Assembly: GCA_025462755.1 (NCBI GenBank)
Contig: JAOAPF010000145.1
Coordinates: 1-53,549 of the forward strand
DNA: 53,549 nt
Direction of reading: 5' to 3'
Source: Edaphobacter sp.
GTDB taxonomy: Bacteria; Acidobacteriota; Terriglobia; Terriglobales; Acidobacteriaceae
Each line of letters starts with the position of its first letter. Position 1 is the stretch's first letter. Positions 16,108-23,298 of the stretch are shown one piece after another. The translations under genes were made by a program, and so were the position numbers. Below the pieces are notes generated by a model. That model saw only the letters and a program-made list of their open reading frames with translations, had not been told where the DNA came from and did not search any database.

Positions 16108-16266
16108 GCCGTTGGTTGTTGACCAAAGCTTATGAAAATTGCGTGACCGAAGAGGGCGACCGCCACCATGCTCGTTTTAGCTATGGCGCCGCCCTCTCGT
16201 TGTTCCGCATTCAGGTTGAACTCGCACGACGTGGGTGTGCACGGAGAATATCTGGTGTCTGTTGCA

Positions 16267-16287
16267 TTTTGGCCAAAATGGCCAAAA
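16267..16287. promoter_or_regulatory. Palindromic operator candidate upstream of the antitoxin
   Basis: A perfect inverted repeat TTTTGGCCA-AAA-TGGCCAAAA lies 27 bp before the antitoxin ATG at 16315. Phd/YefM antitoxins bind palindromes in their own promoters, so this is a likely autoregulatory site. Confidence 0.5.
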
Positions 16288-16314
16288 ATGAATCCTCTCA
16301 AATTGTGGAATCGC

Positions 16315-16518
16315 ATGGAGACTCTAAGTGCCAAGGACGCAAAGTACGGCTTCGGACGGTTGATTGACCTTGCCCGTGCAGAGCCGGTGGCGGTGGCCAA
16401 GCATTGGCGGCCTGTCGTCGTTGTGCTCTCTGTGGAGGAATATGACCGGGCTGAGAGCGCAACTGAGCACAAGTGCCGGGTCACAAGCGAAAAATGCAGG
16501 AAGATCAGGAAAGAATGA
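16315..16518 (+). CDS. Phd/YefM-family antitoxin
   Basis: 67 aa from METLSAKDAKYGFGRLID. The core LIDLARAEPVAVAKHWRPVVVVLSVEEYDR is the typical Phd/YefM fold, which dimerises to bind DNA and uses its C-terminus to neutralise a toxin (Doc, YoeB or similar). An in-frame ATG at 16288 is possible but would overlap the palindromic operator. The C-terminal stretch (KCRVTSEKCRKIRKE) is short and basic, and no recognisable toxin gene follows. Only a 38-aa overlapping frame does (next entry). Confidence 0.75.
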   Translation: METLSAKDAKYGFGRLIDLARAEPVAVAKHWRPVVVVLSVEEYDRAESATEHKCRVTSEKCRKIRKE

Positions 16519-16631
16519 CCGCTGACCACCTGAATAATATTGAGCAGTTTGGGTTCTTCCGTACATTTGGTGAGGCGGATGGCGAGATTTCCGCCGCATG
16601 CCACTGGCGTTTCTTGAAGGTGGTCTTGTGA
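16515..16631 (+). CDS. Short open frame overlapping the antitoxin stop (possible toxin remnant)
   Basis: ATG at 16515 overlaps the antitoxin TGA as ATGA and runs 38 codons (MTADHLNNIEQFGFFRTFG, ending WRFLKVVL) to a TGA at 16629-16631. The coupling is what one expects for a toxin partner, but the product is too short for a Doc, RelE or PIN toxin and has no known motif. It may be a truncated toxin, a new small toxin, or chance. The 16632-16913 interval contains an inverted repeat GTAGGGT/ACCCTAC (16821-16827 with 16836-16842) and nothing else I can support. Confidence 0.3.
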   Translation: MTADHLNNIEQFGFFRTFGEADGEISAACHWRFLKVVL

Positions 16632-16913
16632 TATCTATCGAGCGTTGAGAAGACCTGGACCCTCAGCTTCCACCGGTCGCCAACGCCGTTCGACAAGGGA
16701 AGTCATCAGTCATGTGATTGGGATCCGAGGTGTCCGAATAGACTCCTCGACCCTTGTCATTGGCTGTACGACAACTCCAAAAACAACTCTATTACGACAC
16801 TATTTCGCCAGATGTCGGACGTAGGGTTGGACTACACCCTACCTCAGCAGACAATACCGTCTTATAAGATGAGGCGGACAGTAGCAGCTTCGCGCCAACA
16901 GCCAGGAGAGACG

Positions 16914-17102
16914 ATGACGAAACAGCCGCGCAGTACGACCAGCACAGCTGTACAAGAGGTATTTGATGATTTCATCTCACGGTTGCAGGCCGAGACCAAT
17001 ATCAATCCAGCCGCGATAGCTGAGATTGAAACAGCCCTTGCGTGCGGCCAATACAGCGCCGATAAGCTCCGTGCCGCCCTCTTGACAGAGGAGTCCTTGT
17101 GA
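16914..17102 (+). CDS. 62-aa helical protein coupled to the SMC-like ATPase
   Basis: Starts MTKQPRSTTSTAVQEVFDDF after a good GGAGAG site. It is predicted wholly helical and acidic (FISRLQAETNINPAAIAEIE, ALACGQYSADKLRAALLTEE). The TGA at 17100-17102 overlaps the GTG of the next gene (GTGA), so translation is coupled and the product is probably a subunit or regulator of the ATPase. No family recognised. An upstream inverted repeat (16821-16842) may be an operator. Confidence 0.65.
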   Translation: MTKQPRSTTSTAVQEVFDDFISRLQAETNINPAAIAEIETALACGQYSADKLRAALLTEESL

Positions 17103-19561
17103 TCAAGATCGAAAGCCTCCTCATTGAAGAATTCCGAGGAATACGCAAATTACAGCTCAACTTAAGCGGCCAGACGTTCGCCATCTGCGGGCCTAACGGA
17201 ACGGGTAAGAGTGGCGTCGTCGATGCCATCGAATTCGCATTGACTGGCGACATCAGTAGGCTCAGCGGCGAAGGGACTGACGGACTCACAATTAAGGCAC
17301 ATGCTCCGCATGTTGATAAACGCAACGCGCCTCAAAAGGCTCGCGTCGTGCTTACAGCCTGCATACCCCACCTGGGTGGAAAGGTTTTCACGCTAGAACG
17401 TACCGTCAGTAACGCTAAAGCACCCAAACTCTCTCCTCCCGACGCCGACATACAAGCCGCGATAGGTGAACTTGGTGGCCATCCCGAGTTCGCACTGACC
17501 AGACGCGAGATCATCAAGTACATTCTCGCAACCCCTAATAATCGCGCGAAGGCTGTCCAGGCCCTCCTTCGGCTTGAAGAGATCGAGAAAGTCCGAACCT
17601 CACTCAACTCCATCGACAACGCAACAACACGTGAAGCCAATATTTGCGAATCGGCGCTCGCCCAGGCGAAGCGGCTTTTACTACAAGCTCTAGGTATCAA
17701 CGATTTACTCAAGTCAGAAGTGCTGTCGGCCGTAAACAAATACCGCGCCGTCATTTCTCTAGAGCCTCTTGCTTCTTTAGAAGCGAACACCTCTCTCAAG
17801 GAGGGGATGAACTCAGCGACGACCGCGAAACCGAAGGTATTGAAGCAACAAGCCAAAAATGACCTAGACGCACTTCTGAAGATCCTACAGGCTCCTATGC
17901 CACAACAGATAGGGAGCAAGTTATCTGAGGTACGAAGGATATTTGAAGCTCTACGGAGTTCGCCGCATCTCTTGGCGAGCCTAAAAAGAGAGTCGTTCCT
18001 TCGAAGCGGCCTCGCGCTTATTGGTCCTGATTCGTGCCCATTCTGTGATGCCGACTGGCAAGCCGACCTGCTCAGGGAGCATGTGGGGCTCAAGATTGAC
18101 GAAGCCAGACAGGCCAGCTCCTTAAAAAGCGAATTGCGGCTTGCTGCGCAGCCCATTGAAGAACATTACAGAGACATAGACGCACTTCTTGTCGCGATAC
18201 AAGGCCACGCCAGCGGTCTTAATCCTTCAATTAGTAAGGTCGCTATTCAGAGCTTTCGCGAGACGCTCATAAAGAAAAGGCTGATGTTGCAGGCTCTTGA
18301 TGATATCGAGGCTTCGATGGCGTCCACCACCTCGATCACTGCTGATAGATCGCGGGATGTTGATACAGCATTGAATGCCCTGATGCTCTTAGTTGAGGCG
18401 TTGCCCGACCTCTCAAAGGAGGATGCGGCTCGTGATCAACTCACTCTTTGCCAAGATCGGCTTGAATCTTACCAGAAATGCAAGCGAGAAACCGAACAAG
18501 CGAAGAAAGTCAGCCAGTGGGCCTCTGAAGCGCTGCGTGCCTACAGCAAGAGCGTCAATCACGTTCTTGAGTCTATTTACATTGCCGTAGAAGCTGATTT
18601 CAGCACGTTCTATAAGGTTATCCATCACGACGACGAGGATGAGTTCGTAGGCAAGCTAGTTCCCTCTTTAGGGAAGCTCGGTTTTGATGTTGATTTCTAC
18701 GGAAGGGGTTTTTTCCCTCCCGGGGCCTACCACAGCGAAGGTCATCAAGACTCGATGGGCGTATGCCTATACCTCGCCCTCATGCGGCATACGCTTAAAG
18801 AGCGCTTTACCTTTGCAGTTCTGGATGATGTCCTTATGTCCGTTGATGCAGGCCACAGAAGAGAGGTGTGCTCTCTGCTTAAGCAGCACTTTTCATCTAC
18901 ACAGTTTGTTATCACCACCCACGACGATATTTGGCTTCAACACATGCGAACGGAGAAGATTGTTTCCAGCAAGTCATTCGTTCACTTCAAGCGTTGGTCC
19001 GTTGAAGATGGGCCTGTTATTTGGGAGGGCAATGAGGTGTGGCCACAAATCCAAGCCGAATTGGCGGATTCAGGGGTCTCAACCGCAGCAGGTACCCTCA
19101 GGCGGTACCTGGAGTACATCTCTGGTCAGCTGGCTCACAAGTTGCAAGCGGAGGTTCCTTTCCGTGGAGACGCACGATGGGAACTAGGAGAGCTCTTGCC
19201 TTCGGTCATCAGCCGATGCTTAGAGTTGTTGAGAAAGGCAAAAGCAGCTGCTCACTCATGGCAGGATGAAGGTGCAAAGCTGACTATTCAAAGTCTCGAA
19301 AACAAGATCAACGCCGCTTACGCTCGCACGCAAGCTGAGCAATGGCCTATTAACGCTTCCATCCACTACAACGAATGGATCAGGTTACAAGAGGAAGAGT
19401 TCAAGCCTGTTGCTCTCGCCTTCGAGGAACTGCTGAATCACCTTCGATGTTCAACATGCGAGACGTTCTTTCATGTTCTTCCCCTGCGAGGTTCGGGGCC
19501 GGAAGTCCTCCGTTGTGACTGCGGCAAGAGCAGCTTCAACGTTAAGAAGAAGATCATTTAG
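17099..19561 (+). CDS. SMC/Rad50-like AAA ATPase with zinc-hook-like and zinc-ribbon cysteines
   Basis: 820 aa from a GTG. The N-terminal FRGIRKLQLNLSG and Walker A GPNGTGKSGVVDAIEFAL (residues 31-38) are of the RecF/SMC/Rad50 ABC type. A long helical region carries CPFC at ~313-316, like a Rad50 zinc hook. The signature-like EGHQDSMGVCLYLALM (~547), Walker B FAVLDDVLMSVDAGHRREV (~571) and switch His in ITTHDDIW (~606) complete the ATPase. After it comes ~210 residues ending with a zinc-ribbon-type CSTC (~785) and CDCG (~807). ATPases of this shape occur in DNA repair and in many anti-phage systems (Septu, Gabija-like, retron-linked). The assignment to defence here is from context only. Confidence 0.8.
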   Translation: MIKIESLLIEEFRGIRKLQLNLSGQTFAICGPNGTGKSGVVDAIEFALTGDISRLSGEGTDGLTIKAHAPHVDKRNAPQKARVVLTACIPHLGGKVFTLERTVSNAKAPKLSPPDADIQAAIGELGGHPEFALTRREIIKYILATPNNRAKAVQALLRLEEIEKVRTSLNSIDNATTREANICESALAQAKRLLLQALGINDLLKSEVLSAVNKYRAVISLEPLASLEANTSLKEGMNSATTAKPKVLKQQAKNDLDALLKILQAPMPQQIGSKLSEVRRIFEALRSSPHLLASLKRESFLRSGLALIGPDSCPFCDADWQADLLREHVGLKIDEARQASSLKSELRLAAQPIEEHYRDIDALLVAIQGHASGLNPSISKVAIQSFRETLIKKRLMLQALDDIEASMASTTSITADRSRDVDTALNALMLLVEALPDLSKEDAARDQLTLCQDRLESYQKCKRETEQAKKVSQWASEALRAYSKSVNHVLESIYIAVEADFSTFYKVIHHDDEDEFVGKLVPSLGKLGFDVDFYGRGFFPPGAYHSEGHQDSMGVCLYLALMRHTLKERFTFAVLDDVLMSVDAGHRREVCSLLKQHFSSTQFVITTHDDIWLQHMRTEKIVSSKSFVHFKRWSVEDGPVIWEGNEVWPQIQAELADSGVSTAAGTLRRYLEYISGQLAHKLQAEVPFRGDARWELGELLPSVISRCLELLRKAKAAAHSWQDEGAKLTIQSLENKINAAYARTQAEQWPINASIHYNEWIRLQEEEFKPVALAFEELLNHLRCSTCETFFHVLPLRGSGPEVLRCDCGKSSFNVKKKII

Positions 19562-19640
19562 AGCCGATGAAATGCGTGCTTTGACGTCGGCCATAGTCGC
19601 CAGTGCTCTCTCCAGGCTGGCGTGCCGTTTCCTTCTGTAA

Positions 19641-19775
19641 TTGGCTCACCGTCGATGTACCGTAAACGTGCGGGTCGTCCCGACTGGGGTTGCGATAGAC
19701 GAGTCAGTGGAACTCGCACACGAGATTTACAACCGGGTGTTTCGGAAAGTGCCCGAACGAGTGATGCAGAAATAG
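19641..19775 (+). pseudogene. Possible 3' remnant of a lost gene
   Basis: A 44-codon frame from TTG at 19641 to TAG at 19773-19775 with protein-like composition (VRVVPTGVAIDESVELAHEI, YNRVFRKVPERVMQK) and no proper start or ribosome site; an in-frame TAA lies just upstream. It may be the tail of a displaced gene, but I cannot name one. The rest of 19562-20053 is A/T-rich on the right and holds no supported gene. Confidence 0.25.
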
Positions 19776-20053
19776 GCGCGTCTGAAGGGCAATTGAGAAG
19801 CGGGTAAAACTCCATGTTCCCTGCACAACGTTGCATATTCTGAGAATTATGTGCAACCGATAATCATGCTTTTTATGGGCTTTTTGAAGTATCTCTGTGT
19901 TTGGTCGGTCACGTGCTTCTATTTTTACTGCTCCCGTCACAAATTCTTGCGTACAAATTTCCAACCTCAGTTCGGATCGCCTTTGCACACTCGTACCCTT
20001 CCGTCTGCCCTTCTTACTGTAGTGAACTTCTATCTAACTTCTAAAGGAAATCC

Positions 20054-20842
20054 ATGAAAATTAGGCTTGCTGTACTTGTTGTTGTCCTTGGAACTCTCAT
20101 GTCTGCCAGCTGTTTTGCCCAGTCAATCGGACCAGATGGTCGGGTTCTTCCAGCATATAGCGGTATAAATACTCCTACTCCTCATCCAGTCGTAACTCCA
20201 CCCACAACACTGCCTGCACCTACGCCAGCTCCTGCTGCTGCACCTCATCCGGCAGCGGCTCCTGTTCCGGCTCCTTCAGCTGCAACTGTTACGCCGCCGG
20301 CGCCAGCTCCGGCTCCGGCTACGATCATCACTCCTGCGGTTGCCCCCGCTCCAGTGACAAAGGTTATCTCCGTAGTTCCGGATGGTACTGAGGTTGATCT
20401 CAAACTCGCTGAGACCATCAGTTCCGCTCGTGCGATGGTCGGTCAACGGATTCGTTTTACGGTAGCGAAAGAAGTGGCAATCGATGGCTACGTTGTCATT
20501 CCTGTTGGCTCGCTCGCGATCGGTACCGTTACTAAGGCCGCTCCGAAGAAGTGAGCTGGCCGCTCCGGGAAGCTCGAGATGAACTTGCAGAATGTCACTG
20601 CGATCGACGGGACAAAGATCGACCTGTCCGGCTCTCGCGGAGGAAGTGGTGATAGTCATGTTGGTCGGATGGTCACAGGAATTGTGATCACTTCAATCTT
20701 CACGCTCGGAGGGGCATCTCTCTTCCTGCTGATGCATGGGAAAGATCTAGTGATTCCAGAAGGCTCCGGGGCGACAACCTTCACCATCGGTACAGCCAAA
20801 GTTGCATCCTCGCAACTCATGGTTGCTTCGGTCAATCCGTAA
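20054..20842 (+). pseudogene. Secreted Pro/Ala-rich protein gene interrupted by an in-frame TGA
   Basis: The frame starting at 20054 (MKIRLAVLVVVLGTLMSASCFAQ, a signal peptide) continues through a Pro/Ala-rich linker into VVPDGTEVDLKLAETISSARA, then VGQRIRFTVAKEVAIDGYVVIPVGSLAIGTVTKAAPKK and a TGA at 20552-20554. The same frame goes on without a break: AGRSGKLEMNLQNVTAIDGT, KIDLSGSRGG, then a hydrophobic helix, ending at 20842. The join KK-stop-AGRSGKLEMNL fits the usual pattern of these acidobacterial proteins (G-T-V-x-A with R-G-GKL-x-L-x-x-V-x-A-D-G). A CGA-to-TGA change would explain it. Either a nonsense-mutated gene, a sequencing error, or a product truncated at 166 aa. Confidence 0.75.
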
Positions 20843-20859
20843 TAGTTTGATAGCCAAAC

Positions 20860-20879
20860 GTCCGGCCGAGAGGCCGGAC
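20860..20879 (+). terminator. GC-rich hairpin after the interrupted secreted-protein gene
   Basis: GTCCGGCC (20860-20867)-GAGA-GGCCGGAC (20872-20879), a perfect 8-bp stem 17 bp downstream of the stop. No T run follows (AGTCTGG), so it is a weak or factor-dependent terminator. Confidence 0.5.
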
Positions 20880-20941
20880 AGTCTGGTAGTGAATTATGCC
20901 CAACGAACTAGCACCATCACCCGTTCGCCGACCCCGAGCCT

Positions 20942-21094
20942 GTGATCGACGCCGACGAAGTTATGGAAGGCGTCGGGGCAGTCCAGGAGGAGAATCTGAA
21001 GGGGCTTGATGACGACGTCGACATCCTCACCTACGCCATGGCGGACGAGTTTGAAGCGGATCTCCGGCAACTTAAAACTGAATACAAGCTTTAG
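20942..21094 (+). CDS. Short acidic hypothetical protein
   Basis: Fifty residues from a GTG (VIDADEVMEGVGAVQEENLK, ILTYAMADEFEADLRQLKTEYKL), very acidic and helical. A different frame opens with ATG at 20896 (MPNELAPSPVRRP) and could join it by a one-base frameshift near 20930, so this may be a damaged gene. No clear ribosome binding site. Confidence 0.3.
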   Translation: MIDADEVMEGVGAVQEENLKGLDDDVDILTYAMADEFEADLRQLKTEYKL

Positions 21095-21200
21095 GGTTGG
21101 TGAAGAAAAGCAGAAGATGTCCAATTGGGCTAATCGAGCGCCTGGACGAAGCACTCACGCAATGAATCAGATCATATCTGCACGAAGGCGACAGCAACCC

Positions 21201-21518
21201 CTACCCGCCGTTCGTCTTTTTCCCGGCGCTTCTTATCCTCTCTCCCCAAATCACTATGGTCGGAAAAGCAATTACAAAGAACACACCTAGAATCTCGACT
21301 CCCTTTCGGTAGCCGAAGAAAATCAGGCCAGAGTCAACTACCAAGGTGTACGACAAAACGACTAGAAACCCGATAGTACCAACCGTGGCTCCAATCACTA
21401 GGAGTACCTTCTTTAGTCCTGTAGCTGGGACACTGGGTATCTGATTCGAGTGGCTGCCGTTTTTGGATTGCAACAACAAGTATGCGGTTGCTGGTCGTCT
21501 TCTCATATCTGCTCGCAT
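21201..21518 (-). CDS. Small membrane protein, unknown function
   Basis: 105 aa with two hydrophobic segments (VLLVIGATVGTIGFLVVLSY, GVEILGVFFVIAFPTIVIWG) separated by a short loop, and a basic C-terminus (ERIRSAGKKTNGG). No family recognised. It is the last of a run of small minus-strand genes (21201-22816). Confidence 0.45.
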   Translation of the reverse strand: MRADMRRRPATAYLLLQSKNGSHSNQIPSVPATGLKKVLLVIGATVGTIGFLVVLSYTLVVDSGLIFFGYRKGVEILGVFFVIAFPTIVIWGERIRSAGKKTNGG

Positions 21519-21638
21519 TTTCGGGTCAGGCTCGAAGCTGGCAAGGAGCGATCCCGAGACCGGCCGCGCAATGGAAGAAGACTCTCAGATTCCGTACTGG
21601 ACGAACTGGAGCAATATATCGTCGCGAACGGACCCCCA

Positions 21639-21785
21639 CTACCGTTCCCGGTTTGGATCTCTCTCCTCGATTAGGCTGTCAAGCGAACGTTTTTCCTTTT
21701 CTTGTTTCTGCAGCAGTTTGTCAGGCGGGTCTTGTTCGTCAAGAATTTCGCTTATCGTCTTGGGGGCTTCTTTGGGCTGAGTCAT
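21639..21785 (-). CDS. 48-aa charged helical protein
   Basis: Starts MTQPKEAPKTISEILDEQDP and ends SLDSLIEERDPNRER. A strong GAGGAGG ribosome site lies nine bases before the ATG at 21785. Composition is strongly charged and helical (KLLQKQEKEKRSL), suggesting a small coiled-coil partner protein. No family recognised. Confidence 0.5.
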   Translation of the reverse strand: MTQPKEAPKTISEILDEQDPPDKLLQKQEKEKRSLDSLIEERDPNRER

Positions 21786-21837
21786 TATCCAGTTCCTCCT
21801 CGGGAGCGATCACAGCGGGGCGAGAACGACAATCCGA

Positions 21838-22296
21838 TCAATGGTCTTCCATTCTCTTTTTCAGTTCACGTATGAGGTCAGCCGATGCTCCATGCCAACT
21901 GCAATTTTTGGTGTCTTGCCACAGCGATTGGTCGTGGTTCTTGGAACTGCGCACGACTAGTGTTGCGTGGCATGGGCCTCCGGTCATTGTGATTGGTTTC
22001 CCATTTGCCATACCAGTCGAGGTTGACCGCTCATCACTTCCCGTGAAAACGAAAATAAGGTCTGCTTTGTCCGGAGAATCCGTTATTTCAAATCGATTCC
22101 ACTTCTTTAGTTCGCGGTAAGCGTAGTCGGCGACGATCGCTATACCACTCTCGTTATCGAGGTAAATGCTTTTCGCCGTCTTTATCTCCGCTGGTAATGG
22201 TGGCCGATCTTTCGCCCCTAACGCTGGGAGAGAGAAAGAGAAAAATAGAAGGTACGACACCACTTTCTGTCGCGAAACAGCAAGCTGTACTGACAT
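21838..22296 (-). CDS. Exported hypothetical protein
   Basis: 152 aa starting MSVQLAVSRQKVVSYLLFFSF with a signal peptide ending around LPALGAK. The mature part has SIYLDNESGIAIVADYAYRE, LKKWNRFEITDSPDKADLIF, and GPCHATLVVRSSKNHDQSLW with NCSWHGASADLIRELKKRME. This layout (strand-rich, ADLIF then LWQDTK) resembles a group of small acidobacterial exported proteins of unknown role. A longer frame from 22335 lacks a better ribosome site. Confidence 0.65.
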   Translation of the reverse strand: MSVQLAVSRQKVVSYLLFFSFSLPALGAKDRPPLPAEIKTAKSIYLDNESGIAIVADYAYRELKKWNRFEITDSPDKADLIFVFTGSDERSTSTGMANGKPITMTGGPCHATLVVRSSKNHDQSLWQDTKNCSWHGASADLIRELKKRMEDH

Positions 22297-22537
22297 GAGC
22301 ACAGCATAGCCGAGATCCCGTCGCAGGCGAAGCAAGAAATTGGACCTGCTTGTTGAATTCCAACATCATGGCACTGCTGCCGGCCGACTCGGCTGCATCC
22401 AGGATGACCTCGCCACACGCGGGGCAGAAGTCACCTTCACCCCAGGAATGATCGTGCCTCGGACGATGCTTGTACTCACTGAAACGGTCGTTTCAGAAAG
22501 TACATCCATGGAGCCAACGACCACAGCAATACTGCCC

Positions 22538-22816
22538 CTAGACCAACTGTCTATAAACGGCGATTTGTTGAAAGAGCAGGCTCGCAGCCGCTTCGTCAAT
22601 CTTGTACTCTGCTGTTACCTGTGCGCCGTTTTTTAGTGTGAGTAGAGCAATTTTAGCGTTGAACTGCGGCATATAAGCAGCAACAACCCCGATAAACTGA
22701 TCAATCTCGGGTGCATGAATCGTGTAGCGGTGGCCGCTATCGCTGTTCGCTGTGGCCGTAAAGAGCGGGGATTCACCGACACTTGAAGGATCAATTTGGA
22801 TCTTTACGTTCGTCAT
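22538..22816 (-). CDS. Hypothetical protein
   Basis: 92 aa (MTNVKIQIDPSSVGESPLFT, TIHAPEIDQFIGVVAAYMPQ, LLTLKNGAQVTAEYKIDEAA). A small mixed strand/helix protein without export signal or membrane segment. The ribosome site is weak. I do not recognise it. Upstream sequence at 22340-22540 has open frames on both strands, but none is convincing. Confidence 0.5.
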   Translation of the reverse strand: MTNVKIQIDPSSVGESPLFTATANSDSGHRYTIHAPEIDQFIGVVAAYMPQFNAKIALLTLKNGAQVTAEYKIDEAAASLLFQQIAVYRQLV

Positions 22817-22927
22817 GAAGCCAGCCTACCATCTTAGGCCAGAGAGCCAGACTTTTGCTGCCCTGCTCTTCTGAGCAGGAGCGCGTGGAATGGTTATAGC
22901 TCCTCTCGCAGCGGAGCTATCCATCAG

Positions 22928-23161
22928 ATGGAACGGGAACTGCGCGCCGAACGCGCTGCCGCCGGCCGCGCCTCGGCAAAGGCGCGAGGAAAAACCGGAG
23001 GCAGGCCACGGACGGATGTCATAAAGTTGCGTGATGCCAAAGTGCTCTATGAAAATTCCGGCAAGACGGCGGACGAAGTCTGCAACGCCGAAGCGCGACT
23101 TCATCGTCACGCCTCGATACGCAACAAGGTTGGTGGCGGAAGACGGCGAAGACGGCTGTAA
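22928..23161 (+). pseudogene. Serine recombinase (Hin/Gin-type invertase) C-terminal relic
   Basis: The stretch MERELRAERAAAGRASAKAR then GKTGGRPRTD matches the ERELI-RERT-AGLAAARARG-GGRP hinge that joins the catalytic domain to the C-terminal helix-turn-helix in DNA invertases and resolvases. The catalytic domain is missing, and the helix-turn-helix (GKTADEVCNAEARL) becomes scrambled in its second helix, which points to a frameshift. Not expected to be functional; it marks an older recombination event at the edge of the defence operon. Confidence 0.6.
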
Positions 23162-23298
23162 TTAGGAGGAGGCCCTCTCTCTTTAGCAGTATCTTCTTTC
23201 GCCTCTTATGGGAAAATGGCTAATCTCGTAACCAGGAAACATTCAGAGCGTGCAATGGTAGCAAAGCGATATTCCACTCAATTCGGGCAGGGGCTTTC

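Noticed and set aside
19704-19988. 94-aa minus-strand frame
   Set aside because: No ribosome site and irregular composition. The opposite strand shows a better protein-like remnant in the overlapping stretch.
21463-22120. Several plus-strand frames (up to 212 aa) over the small minus-strand genes
   Set aside because: They lack ribosome sites and family features, while the minus strand has signal peptides, a GAGGAGG site and sensible proteins.
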